Below are positions 20,948 through 32,581 of a stretch of DNA of 64,000 nucleotides, one piece after another (positions within the stretch are counted from its first letter, which is position 1; each line of letters opens with the position of its first letter). The notes under the pieces were generated by a model that saw only the letters and a list, made by a program, of their open reading frames with translations, searched no databases and had not been told where the DNA came from. This DNA is from Neostapfia colusana (Eukaryota > Streptophyta > Magnoliopsida > Poales > Poaceae), in contig JASWHV010000008.1 of the NCBI GenBank assembly GCA_030760725.1, positions 53,729,671-53,793,670 of the forward strand, given 5' to 3'. Both the position numbers and the translations under genes were made by a program.

Positions 20948-23900
20948 CTAAGAAAACAATTCCGGAAATTGTGCCTTGAGCTCATCTTCCCGTTCCCAGG
21001 TGGCTTCCTCTTCTGAGTGATGCTTCCACTGCACCTTGCACATCCGGATTCTCTTATTTCTGGTGAGGCGTTCCATTGTCTCCAAAATCTTGTATGGTTG
21101 CTCGGCATAAGACAAATCTTCAGCTACATCCACTTCATTCATGGGTAACACCTCCTCAGGCGTCCTCAGGCATTTCTTGAGTTGTGATACATGGAATACA
21201 TCGTGTACATCCGATAGATGAACCGGTAACTCTAGTTGGTACGCCACTTCGCCTTTTCTTTCCAAAACTTGAAAGGGTCCGATGTATCGAGGTGACAACT
21301 TCCCTTTCACCTTGAACCGACGAAGTCCTCTGATAGGGGACACCTTGAGATAAACATAGTCTCCCACGTTGAAAACGAGTTCTCTTCTTCGTACATCAGC
21401 ATAACTCTTCTGGCGTGTTTGTGCTATCCTCAAGTTGTTGCGAATCTCCCTCACCTTCGCCTCGGCTTCTTGTAGCACTTCTGGACCAAACACTTTACTT
21501 TCTCCTGTTTGGTTCCAAAATAGGGGAGTTCTGCACTTCCTTCCATACAAAGCTTCAAACGGTGACATCTTCATACTAGCTTGATAACTGTTGTTATAGG
21601 AAAACTCCGCATACGGTAAGTTCTTGTCCTAACTCCTGTTGTTTTTGAGTGCACATGCCCTTAACATATCTTCAAGGATCTGATTGGTTCTCTCCGTCTG
21701 CCCGTCAGTTTGGGGATGATAGGCAGAGCTGAAGTTCAGATGGGTTCCCATGGTTTCATGCAACTTCTGCCAAAACCTCGAGGTGAACTGTGTCCCTCGG
21801 TCCGACACTATCTTCTTTGGCACTCCATGGTAACACACAATCCTTGACATGTACAATTCTGCCAATTTGGATCCGCTGTAGCTTTCTTTCACAGGGATGA
21901 AATGAGCTACCTTGGTTAGCTTATCAATAATGACCCATATTGAGTCATACCCGGATTGGGTCCTAGGCAATCCCACGACAAAATCCATACTGATTTCTTC
22001 CCACTTCCATTCAGGTACTTTGAGTGGTTGCAATAATCCCGCGGGTCGTTGATGTTCAGCTTTCACCAACTGACATGTGTCACATAGGGCAACATGTTCC
22101 GCGACATCTCGCTTCATGCCATACCACCAATACCTGCTTTTGAGGTCCTGGTACATCTTCGTACTCCCAGGATGAATGGAATAGTCGGAATCGTGAGCCT
22201 CCTTTAAAATCAATTCACGGATCTCTTTTACTTCTGGCACACAGATCCTTTCCCCGTGCCACACCGTTCCTTGTTCATCCTCTCTAAAACCAGGAGCTTT
22301 ATTTTCCTTGATGAGCTGTCTGATCTCTTGTATCTTCTCATCATTCTTTTGGCCCTCGCGTATGTCTCGCTCGAGTGTGGAGTCCACTTCCATGGCGATG
22401 GCTTCACCACTATTTACTAGACATAGATTGAGTCTTATAACCTCGTCCTTCAATTCTGCAGGCATGTCCTTCAAACTCAACTTATTGACCTGCACTTTCC
22501 GACTCAAAGCATCGGCCACGACGTTTGCTTTCCCAGGATGATAGTTGATGCCTATATCAAAGTCATGGATTAGCTCTAACCATCTCCTTTGTCTGAGGTT
22601 GAGATCTGGCTGTGTGAATATGTACTTCAAACTCTTATGATCCGTATATATCTCTGTCCTCTTCCCCATCAAATAGTGCCGCCAAATTTTCAACGCGTGT
22701 ACCACTGCAGCTAGTTCTAGGTCATGTGTAGGATAGTTCTTCTCGTGCTTCCGAAGCTGCCGGGATGCATAAGCCACGACATGTCCTTCTTGCATGAGAA
22801 CACATCCCAACCCATTTCCAGAGGCATCGCAGTACACTGTGAAATTCTTCTGCATATCTGGCATAACCAACACTGGGGCTGTTGTCAATCTTTTCTTTAG
22901 CTCCTGAAAGCTCGTCTCGCACTGTGGCGTCCAGGTGAATGTGATTCCCTTTTCCAACAGTTTGGTGAGAGGTCTCGAGATCTTAGAGAATCCCTCAATA
23001 AACCGTCGATAGTATCCAGCCAATCCCAAAAAGCTTCGAACTTCCCCGACATTTTCAGGGGTCTTCAACTTCTGGATATCCTCGATTTTGGCGGGATCTA
23101 CGAAGATTCCTCCCTCCGAGATTATATGTCCTAAAAAGGGAACTCTCTTCAGCCAAAACTCACACTTACTCAACTTGGCATATAGTTGGTGTTCTCTCAG
23201 CCTCTGTAACACCAACCTTAGATGTTTCTCATGTTCTTCTTCATTTTTGGAGAAGACGAGAATATCATCTATGAAAACCACCACAAATTTGTCCAAATAT
23301 TCCATGAATACCTTGTTCATGAGGTACATGAAATATGCCGGGGCATTGGTTAGCCCGAAAGGCATGACAGTGTATTCATACAGTCCGTACCGAGATACGA
23401 AAGCTGTCTTGGGAATATCAGATTGCCTTATCTTGAGTTGGTGGTATCCCGACCTGAGATCAATTTTCGAGAACACACAAGCTCCCCTCAATTGATCAAA
23501 CAAGTCTTCAATGCGGGGTAATGGGTACTTGTTCTTGATGGTTACCTCATTCAAGGCACGGTAATCCACGCATAACCTTTGAGTTCCATCTTTCTTAGGC
23601 ACAAATATCACCGGAGCTCCCCATGGTGAGGAACTAGGGCGAATATACCCCTTCTCCGTTAATTCTTTTAAAATATCCTTGAGCTCTTCTAGCTGCTTGG
23701 AGTCCATTCGATAAGGTCTCTTGTATATCGGGGCTGTTCCCGGTACTAGCTCAATTGTGAATTCCACGTCACGGTCGGGAGGCATACCTGGCAATTCCTC
23801 CGGAAAAACATCTGGATATTCCCTGATAGTCCTGATTTCCTCAACTTTCACCTTCACTTGATTTAATTTAATGTCCCTCCTAGGCTCGTGTATCGTTATG

Positions 23901-24235
23901 AACTTTACTCTTGTTCCACTGGGGTGAGTTAGTTCCACCGTTCTGGTCGAACAATGGATGATTCCTTTATGTTTGGTCAACCAATCCATACCCAAAATAA
24001 TATCTATCCCTTGTGAATCTATCACTATGAGGTTAGCAGTAAATACTACCCCATTAATGTCTAGGCTCACTTTGGGACACACTTGTCTTGTCCTTATTTC
24101 TCCACCTGGAGAGTTTACCGCTAGCATATGGTTCATTTGTGTGGTTGCTAGGTCATGCTTCTTAACAAACCCTTGAGCAATGAACGAGTGGGTAGCACCA
24201 GAATCAAACAGCAGAGTTGCAAGGTGTAAATTGGC
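20948..24235 (-). pseudogene. Element C pol: protease, RT, RNase H, integrase, chromodomain
   Basis: Domains in Gypsy order on the minus strand. Protease LFDSGATHSFI is near 24183-24215. Reverse transcriptase lies about 23700-23130 with catalytic VVFIDDILVFS near 23255-23290. RNase H (YCDASGNGLGCVLMQ, later YTDHKSLKYIFTQ) spans about 22830-22500. Integrase has its zinc-binding segment (CDTCQLVKAEH) near 22050-22085, then MDFVVGLP, VSDRGTQFTSRFW near 21775-21810 and DGQTERTNQ near 21680-21705. The C-terminal chromodomain-like end (CKVQWKHHSEEEATWERED) is near 20980-21040. One TAG at 21629-21631 interrupts the integrase after NNRS; the frame continues in register to 20948. A frameshift near 24230 separates it from gag. 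Confidence 0.9.
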
Positions 24236-25416
24236 AGGAAATTACCAACTACTACGTCGGGTGCCTCTTGTGCTTCCTCCATGGTGACATGGTTCACCCG
24301 TCCTCGCATCACATTCTGCTGTTGTGGCTGCGCGGGCTTCTTCTTTGGGCATTTGTGGGCGTAGTGCCCCACTTCACCACAGCTGAAACATTGCACCCCA
24401 ATCTTGGTTGCTTGGCCCTTGTTGTCTTGGGGTTGGTTTGGGGGTCCTTGCACTGCTGGTCGAGGTGGATATACGGGGCGAGGCTGCTGCACAAACTGAC
24501 GTGGCGGCTGTGCTGGTGCTGCGGTTGGCCTGTAGTTTGGGTTGTACCCTCTTGGTGCTGAATAGGGTACCGCAGCACGGCTCGTCTGCCCCGTAGGTTG
24601 CTGCATCATACGTGGGCGGGTGTTGCTCCCTGAGGCCTGATGTGACCACCCCACCTTCCTCTTATTCTCATTTTCCAGGGCCTTTAGCTTTCTTTCCACC
24701 ACAAACGCCCTGTCCACCATCTTTTGAAAGCTTTCATACTCATTGGAGGACATTGCACACTGCATCTCTACGGTAAGTCCTTCCAAGAAACAATCTTGTT
24801 TCTGCTCATCAGTCTCTATGTCTCGTGGAGCATAACAGGATAGTTGAGTAAATTTAGTGAGGTATCCCCTCACCGTCATGTTTCCCTGCTGCAGTCCCAG
24901 AAACTCTTTCCTCTTGTTTTTGAGTTCACCTCTTGGGATGTAGTGGTTGCGGAAGCTACGCTTGAACTCTTCCCAAGTGATGTTCTCAGGGTCATGATGG
25001 GCGGCCACGTAGGCGGTCCACCAATCAGCAGCAGGTCCCTACAATTGATGAGAGGCAAACAGCACCCTCTCATACCCTTGGCATTGTATGATCCTCATCT
25101 TACTTTCGATGGTCTTCAGCCAATCATCTGCCTCCAGAGGTTCAGCAGCACTTGCAAACTTTGGAGGTTGAGTTCCTAGAAACTCACTCAACCTTGGTTG
25201 GCATGGTGCCGCTTGTGGAGGTGGAACTTGATGCAAGTTGGCCACCACTTGAGTCAAGTTCTGGATGAGATGATTTTGATTCTCCAGCATTTGGTGGAGA
25301 GGATCAACTTCTTCACGGCGACCACCCCGGTCCTGGCCTCCAGAAAGATGAGGGTTGCATGCCTCATCATTGTTGTTGGCGGGGTTGGCAGCACGTCCCT
25401 TTCCTCTTCCGGCCAT
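24232..25416 (-). pseudogene. Element C gag
   Basis: Starts at the ATG complementary to 25416 (MAGRGKGRAANP). The N-terminus is short, basic and Gly-rich. The retrotransposon Gag domain follows: ITWEEFKRSFRNHYIPRGEL, then GYLTKFTQLSCYAPRD and QCAMSSNEYESFQKMVDRA. A Pro/Gln-rich linker leads to an intact zinc knuckle (CFSCGEVGHYAHKC) near 24350-24395. One TAG at 25039-25041, after LFASHQL, cuts it in the same register; a frameshift near 24230 separates it from protease. The base before the start lies in a splice-acceptor-like TTCTGCCAG. Confidence 0.88.
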
Positions 25417-25717
25417 CTGGCAGAATCAACAAATGTTAATTTGATACCATTTAGTATCATCTTACTACTTTCATTTGTTGGTACTTTAAGGTGTTGAGGC
25501 TTTGTTGAAATTTTACGAGGGTTTATATCTCACTCCAAATAAATGCACTATTATTTCCTGTGGGTTTACACACCAAAGCAAAACAATCTGAAGACGAGGC
25601 TGTGGACAATTGCTCATGGCTTCCACAACTCACGTCACACACCAAGCATCATCACACCATTAACTACGTAACGACTCGACTACTCGACCTCTTGCTAGGT
25701 AGGGGAAAGACTCTACA

Positions 25718-26497
25718 CTACTCGTCCTCTTGAGCTGGCTCCTCGGGATCTTCCTCCTCATTTCGACTACCTTCTGACTCTGCTTTGGGTGGGGAGGCTG
25801 CTGGTGGACAAGTGCGACGACGCCTGATTGCTCGGCGATCCGGGGAGTCAGGTGTCCATGGATCACTCACGGTGACACACAGTTCATTCCCATCTCCTCT
25901 TTCTCTCGCCTTTAAACAAGCTCGCAGCAACGCCTCCGTTTCCTTCAGGGTGTCTCGGACATCCTGAAGCTCTTGTTGACACTCCTGCAGTCGAGTGCTG
26001 AGCATAGCAGCATCCTCCAAGCACAAGTCCATGTGCTCATGGGAAGTCCCTTGCTGCACCGGTGGGTACTTGTACTCCGTGGTACCACTCTCACGTTGGA
26101 GGACATACATGTACTCAGTTTTGTCCAAGTGGCGACAATAGATATGACTCTGGCAGGTGATGGCCTCCCAGGTGACATCTTTCTCCGCGTCAACTTGTGT
26201 TGCTCAACAAGCTGGAGAGTGGTGAATCTTAAGCAGCTGATTCTCGTGTATAATCCTCATCTCCGAACTCCATTCTTCCCTCTTCTCACGGATGGTCCTG
26301 GTGGAGTTGTAGTGGATGATTAGCTTGCCCGTATTGCCGGCGGCTTCGAGCATACGTCGAAGACGGCGCAACAAGTCTCCTACTGCCAATCCGTAGGAAA
26401 GGTACGTCACTGGACGACTCTCCTCTCTTTCGGCAAGGGCAACTACGGGAACTCTCCCTCCTGTGGACTTACGAGCGGTGCGAATCATGCGAACCAT
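25718..26497 (-). pseudogene. Extra ORF of element C with a histone H3-tail-like N-terminus
   Basis: A sense-strand frame of about 259 codons between PBS and gag, from the ATG complementary to 26497 to the stop at 25718, in one register with one TGA (26204-26206). Residues 1-22 (MVRMIRTARKSTGGRVP then VVALA) align without gaps with histone H3 from its Met: 13 of 22 identical, including all of TARKSTGG and the Pro, Leu and Ala further on. The H3 Lys9 and Ser10 positions are kept; Lys4 is Ile, Lys14 Arg and Lys18 Val. The middle shows no family I know (GDLLRRLRRMLEAAGNTGKL, IIHYNSTRTI). A likely coiled coil (TRLQECQQELQDVRDTLKET) and an acidic tail ending EEEDPEEPAQEDE follow. Function unknown. 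Confidence 0.75.
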
Positions 26498-26512
26498 CTA
26501 AAACAAAAGAAT
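26498..26512 (-). promoter_or_regulatory. Splice-acceptor-like site before the extra ORF
   Basis: The minus strand reads TTCTTTTGTTTTAG directly before the ATG of the extra ORF, a good plant 3' splice site. A matching donor consensus (GAG|GTGAGAT) lies in the 5' LTR with its GT at 29364-29363. The leader could be removed as an intron; this is inferred from sequence only. Confidence 0.45.
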
Positions 26513-26702
26513 TTAAAATTAGGTTAGATAAATTCTCAAACAAAAATCCTATTTTGAATGAAAGTTGGGGTAAGATGAAGAAAATGACTCCTTTAATAAC
26601 ACTTTTCAACCCACACCTTGGAAAATAGTTTTTTTTTTTAAAAAAATAGGGCCCTTAAATACGTCCATTTCTACCTAGGTCCACGTTCCTATGGGCAACC
26701 TT

Positions 26703-26715
26703 GGCTCTGATACCA
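26703..26715 (-). other. Primer binding site of element C
   Basis: The minus strand reads TGGTATCAGAGCC, four bases inside the 5' LTR end at 26720; tRNA-Met type. Confidence 0.92.
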
Positions 26716-26719
26716 CCTC

Positions 26720-29700
26720 TGTCACACCCGGTTTTTCCGAAGAAACAACCAAGTGAATATCACATGTATGCCAGGATCATTTTCTCATACATGTGATGAC
26801 AAATAGTGAAGCATCATTTATTACAAGCCAGGTGTCGAATATAAATAAGTCTTACATTGCAAATGTCTCAATGGACACTAATGCTTCATCACAAGTAAAT
26901 AAACTAGCAGCGGAATATTATTCTTTTAGGGCTCCATCACAGGCGTTGCCCGGGGGTCTTCATGAACCTAAAATCCTTCCTCGGGTCCATGGTCTTGGTC
27001 ATTATACACCACCTCATTATCTTGACCTGAGCAGCAATATAAACCAACAAATATGCAAGGTTGAGTACCAATGGTACTCAGCAAGTGTGGGAAAATGATA
27101 TCATGCATGGCTAGAACAAGGAGAGGTTGAACTCATGGTTAAAGCACTACGCAATTAATACCTATCACCTTAGCTTATTAAGCACCTACATTACTACACA
27201 AGTGAAATGGTCCCAATCTCCCAACCCATTATCATAATCCAATAACCATAACATCATTTCCAATGTTAAGCTCCCCGCTTAACTTCCAAAACCATCAATC
27301 CTCTAATCATGAATAAGTCCAGGCCGCTCTTAACCGTGAGCACGGCTGTCAAGACAGTTTTGACTCTGCAGAGTTTGTACCACTGTACCCACATGTAGTG
27401 ATTTCATCCCCCGTTGCCGGGTGGACTAAAAGAACCTCCATTATGCCAGTGGCTACGATCCACATTCACACTTCCCAGGTGTGCAACCAGGAGATCACTA
27501 CGAAGCCTTTACAAAGGGATTCCCGACGAGCGTGGGCCCACTGAGGTTTCACCCCTAACAGCATACAAGAGGCTCCAACCCCGCTGCAGTGGCCCCCTCT
27601 TGAGCCTTGCGGTTCATATGGTAGTCCAGCTGACACCCACTCCCCGCACCATCCAACACACCCATACTACGCCGGGGATACACCTAATTAATTGGCCAAG
27701 CTGCCCCATCTCAGCATGTGGTTGGCACTGTAAAGCGGGTTACATGCTCCATGAACCGGTCCTTAGGATCTAGGCAAGTACTAAACACAAACCCAAGTCT
27801 CGTGCACCCAGCACACAATCAAAACATCCAACTTGCCTTGATCCCTACCTCTACATAACTCCAAATAGCTCATTCAAGAGTATGGTATAATAAACTGATG
27901 ATCTCATGTCCCAAATATCCCATTCTAAGCATGGCTAAGCATATGCATGTAAATAAATGACATGACAAAATGAATCCCAACCCAAGCTACAAGGAAACAA
28001 GGTAATGCAATTCTAGGGAAATATCCTAGCATGGGTTTCATATTTCATTTGACAATGCAAATAATTCTATCTACACATCCTAGCATAGGATCAAAGTGGT
28101 CAAGGACACTTGTCTCCTTCTTGCTGCTCTTGAAATGGGTAGTCCTGGTCTTGGAAATGAATAACTTGTTCTTGAACAGGTTCTACTTCATACCATCACA
28201 CATAGCAAAAGAAAAACAACAATCATAAGACATAGTTCACACTTCTACTTCATACAAACCACACATTCATATTTATGAAATTCATTCACCATTATATGTG
28301 TTGTGTTTCAGTTTTAAATAAATTTCTTATATTAAATTACTACACCTTTTCACTACCAGGTATGTATGAAAAGTATTTTTCTTCTCCATATGTGCCTTCA
28401 TAATTTCTACCACACTTAAACTGAACTCTTTGGATTTTAGAAACTCCATTTATCATTTACTAGTTGCTATATTTTCAGATTTATATTTCTATGCATAATT
28501 GTGTATTTTATTATGAAATTAGTAATACACATCATCTAAACAGTATAGGTTCTGGTCCTAAATAATTTAATAACATATTTTGACCTTGGCTTCTGATGTA
28601 GACTATTTCATAATTATTTTCCATATTTTTCTATAACTATTCTTTACTTAAAAATGTGTCCCTATACTAATAAATGTGAATAATAGATGAAGCAGATTTA
28701 TTTCAGCCCAAAAATATATTTTTATCTCACTCCAAAGTTTTCTAAGTACTGAGAAAGTTTTTAATTAATTTTGACAATTATGTTTGTCCCCCTTTTTAAT
28801 TTTTTAAACACTAGTTACATATTCAATTTTCTAGATTAAATACTAAACAGGGCTAAAATAATGAATTCACCCCATTACAGGGTCTATAATATTATTTTCA
28901 TAATTTCCAGGGGTCTAGCTACACTTACCAGAGGTGTTTTTCCTAATTTTTATTAAGTACAGGGGCTAAAACTGATTTTTAAATGAATTTACATGATTTT
29001 CTGGAGTTCCAGGGGCTAGATCTGAAGTTTCCGGGGCTAGCTCTCAATTCCAGAGAACCCCAGGGGGTAGCACGTAAGAATTCCAGTCTTTATAACGCGG
29101 GGCTGACGTGGACCGTCCGATTTTAAACCGACGGCTGAGATTATAACATCGAACCGGTACGCGGGGTTTTAAAGTCTACCGTGCGATTTAAAATAAACGG
29201 CACACAAGCGGCCACGTCGCTCTGATCGAGCGCGGGCGGCGCTGCCGGCGGCGCACGGCGGCGGGAAGCGGCGATCTCGCCGGAAAGTTTCGGATCCACG
29301 AGAATTCTGCCTAGAACTGTGATATTATGGCATAGATCGGTAGAGGAGAGGTCAGGGATCTCACCTCGGGGGTTTTCTTGAGCTCGGGGGTCCTGGAAAG
29401 TGATCGGCAGCGAGGTCCGAGGCAAAACCACGGCGAAGCTCGTCGGCGCTGGATTTACACCGTAAGTCTCCGAGTTTTCTGCACCTGCAAAGCTCCCCGG
29501 AGGCGGTGGATCAAGACCAGCGAGTTAGATCAGAGTTTCCGGGCTTAGATCGGCTAGAATTCACCGGCGAAGTCTCGGTGCTCACCGGAGTGAAAATCGG
29601 CGATCGCGTGGGAAAAACTGATCGGGGCTGGGGTTTTTATAGCCGGGGAAGGGCGTTGGGTCTGTTGCGATCGAGTTTGAGTCGTTTGGGACCAGAATTC

Positions 29701-30048
29701 AGGCGGCGGGACGGGTTTTCCGATCGGTTAAGATCGCGCGCGCTCGGGGGAAAAGTCCGGGGTCGCGGGGTTAGGGATGACAGGCGGGTCCCACCCGTCT
29801 GTGAGAGGCAGCGCGGCGCGCGCGGGGGCGGGCTGGCGCGGGGATACTGGGCCGGCTGGCGGGTTTCGGCCCACTGACCGGTTTTTTTCCCGTTTCTCTT
29901 TTTCTTTTTCCATTTCTTTTCTGTTTTGAGTATAATTTGAATTCCAGTTTGAATTTGAATTTTTGCAAAACATGCAACACGTCCAAAAATTTTTAAATTC
30001 CCCTCTGGACATGGTTTAGGGTTTTGAATCAAAATTTGGGGTGTTACA
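26720..30048 (-). repeat. 5' LTR of element C
   Basis: 3,329 bp, TG...CA, matching 17572-20902. On the minus strand a TATA box lies about 400 bp into the LTR, then a GC-rich leader, then a long AT-rich U5. Confidence 0.93.
29634..29641 (-). promoter_or_regulatory. TATA box of the element C 5' LTR
   Basis: TATAAAAA on the minus strand in a GC-rich context, conserved at 20488-20495 and in solo LTR E at 46331-46337. Transcription would run toward lower coordinates into the extra ORF and gag. Confidence 0.7.
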
Positions 30049-30173
30049 CATAGCCAATTTTAATTTGAATTACAAAAGATTATCAATCCAACATTCCCAG
30101 TATATTTTTTGTTCTTCTCTAAATCTAAAGGCTTGCAATCGACATTCCTTCTTAAACATATGTCGACAATCAT
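30049..30173. other. Spacer between element C and the LINE tail
   Basis: Short AT-rich sequence holding the right CATAG duplication of element C; nothing else recognised. Confidence 0.4.
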
Positions 30174-32308
30174 TACAACAACAAAATAACAACAACAAAG
30201 CCTTTGTCCCAATCATGTTGGTGTAGGTTAGACATAAAACCCAATATTTTTTTATTTTTAAAATGAAGCACAAGAGAGGAAAAGATATAAGAGTAACAAA
30301 AAAACTAAGATTCTGGCACATGAATTGCTACTTTCCATGCAGTTCTATCATGAGCTTAGTCTCTAGATACATTTCAATCTCTCAAGTCTCTTTTTACTGC
30401 CTCCTGTCAAGTCAACCTTGATCGTCCTCTACCTCTCCTAATATTTTCTCTACCTCTTAAAATTCCACTGTTAGCCTGTGCTTTTGAAGGTCTCCACTAG
30501 ACATGTCTAAACCACCTTAGTCGATGTTGGACTAACTTTTCTTCAATCGGTGCCACCCTCACCCTATCACGAATCGCCTCGTTTCTAATCCAGTCTCTTC
30601 TTGTGCGCCCACACATCCACCGTAGCATGGAAATCTCTGTGACACTCATTTGTTAGACATGTTGCTGTTTAGTTGGCCAACATTCCGCCCCATATAACAT
30701 CACAGGTTTGATCACCGTCCTATAGAACTTCCATTTTAGCTTTTGTGGGACCTTCCTATCACATAGGATTCTAGAGGCTTGTCACCATTTCATCCATCCT
30801 ACCTTGATTCTGTGGCAAACATCCTCATCAATATTGCCATTGCTTTGTACATTGATCCTAAGTATTGAAAAGAGTCCCTCCTACGTACTATTTATCCATA
30901 TAGACTAACATTTCACTCTTCACGACCAACACCACTAAAGTCACACATCATATACTCGATTTTGGTCGTACTAAGTTTAAACCCCTTGGACTCTAAGCTT
31001 TTTCTCCATATTTCTAATTTCTTATCAACACCATCCCTAGTTTCATCTATCAACACTACATCATCGGCAAAAAGCATACACCAAGGGATATCTCCTTGTA
31101 TATTCTTCGACACCTCATCCATCACTAAGGAAAAGATGTATGGGCTCAAAACTAATTCTTGATGTAGTCCTATCGTGATAGAAAATATATCGGTCTCACT
31201 ATCACTTACGCGCACACTTGTCATAATATTATTGTACATATCATTGATAAGGGTAATATACTTTGTTGGCACTTTATGTTTCTCTAACTTTCACCACATG
31301 GCCGGCCTTGGTATCTTGTCATACACATTCTCCAAGTCAATGAACACCATATGTATGTCCTTCTTCTGCTTCCTATATCTCTCCATAAGCTGACGAAGCA
31401 AGAAAATCACCTCCATAGTAGAACTTCCAGGCATAAAACCAAATTGGTTTTGAGTGACATTGGTCACTCTCCTCAAACGGTGTTCAATCACTCTCTCCCA
31501 AAGCTTCATAGTATGACTCATAAGCTTAATCCATCAGTAGTTAGTACAACTTTGAATATCTCATTTTTTCTTGAAGAAAGGTACTAATATACTTTTCCTC
31601 CACTCTTCAGGCATCTTGTTTGACTGAAAAATATGGTTGAATAGCTTTTTGAGCCATACTATTGCCACATCCACAGAGCATCTCCACACCTCAATAGGGA
31701 CATCATCAGTGCCAAGGGTCTTTCTTCCTTTCATTCTTTTTAGGACCTCCTTAATCTCAAATTCTTGTATCCTTCGCACGAACCGCCTGTTGGAGTCATC
31801 GAAGGAGTCATCCAGCTCGAGCCTAATGCTCCCACTCCCATCACTGAATAGCCCATTAAAGTAATTTTGTCATCTATTCTTAATCTCTTCATCCTTCACT
31901 AGAATGTGATTTGTCTCATCTTTGATGCATTTAACTTGATTGAAATCCCTCATTTTTCTCTTGTGAATTTTTGCCATCTTGTATATGTCATTTTTACCTT
32001 CTTTTGTCTCTAGTCTCTCATATAACTCATAATAGGCCTGTCCTCTTGCTTTACTCACAGTCCATCTTGTATTTTTCTTGGCTTCTTTGTACTTCAGCAT
32101 GTTGCTTGCGCTTCTATAATAATGCCAACTCTTGTGACACTTCGTCTCGTTAATGGCCTTTTGTACATCCTCATTCCACTATCAAGTGTCTTTATCTACA
32201 AGTTTCTTTCCTTTTGTCACACCAAACACCTCACTAGCTACCTTCCTAGTGCAAGTTGTCATCTGCACCCACATACTATCTGCATCTCCATCTTCCCCCT
32301 AGGGTTCT
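30174..32308 (-). pseudogene. RTE-like LINE, reverse transcriptase part (LINE segment 1)
   Basis: Minus-strand non-LTR retrotransposon. Readable blocks in order: KARGQAYYELYERLETKEGK (about 32000-32060), FEIKEVLKRMKGRKTLGTDD (about 31700-31760), QNQFGFMPGSSTMEVIFLLR (about 31400-31460), DIHMVFIDLENVYDKIPR (about 31305-31360), SPYIFSLVMDEVSKNI, and the catalytic MLFADDVVLIDETRDGVDKK near 31020-31080. A decayed C-terminal region extends to about 30300. The 3' end runs into a (TTG)n tail at 30174-30200 after GGGACAAAGGCTTTG, typical of plant RTE LINEs. Frames are broken at several points. Element D separates it from its endonuclease end. Confidence 0.85.
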
Positions 32309-32581
32309 TGAAAGTGCATCTAGGAAATCCCTTGTGGGTTTTGGCTAATTGATGACAAGCACATGAGATCCTAACGAAATGATTGCAGGACAAACTAAGT
32401 GAACTAGCTAGGTGCGCACAAAAAGATGAAAAATAGAGTGGTGCCCGAAAAGGAAGACTTTAGTGGAATTTAGAAGAGAAAAGTAGATATAAATGTATAG
32501 GGTGTGTGTGAGAGACACATCCCAAGAGCTCATGACTTTGAGTAAGGGTAAGGGCTAATAATCAACTAAAATCCACTGAAC

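Larger units (their letters stand above)
17572..30048 (-). mobile_element. Element C: complete chromovirus with an extra ORF before gag
   Basis: A 12.5-kb Ty3/gypsy element on the minus strand with two 3.3-kb LTRs, PBS, extra ORF, Gag, protease, reverse transcriptase, RNase H, integrase, chromodomain and polypurine tract. It is flanked by a perfect 5-bp duplication CATAG (17567-17571 and 30049-30053). The LTRs look nearly identical, so the insertion is fairly recent, yet each coding unit has at least one inactivating change. A Tekay/Del-like chromovirus is the best fit, from the motifs and the long LTRs. Confidence 0.93.

Noticed and set aside
20491..21108. A 205-codon minus-strand frame across the PPT and 3' LTR of element C
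   Set aside because: It runs from the end of pol in another frame through the PPT into low-complexity LTR and has no conserved motif.
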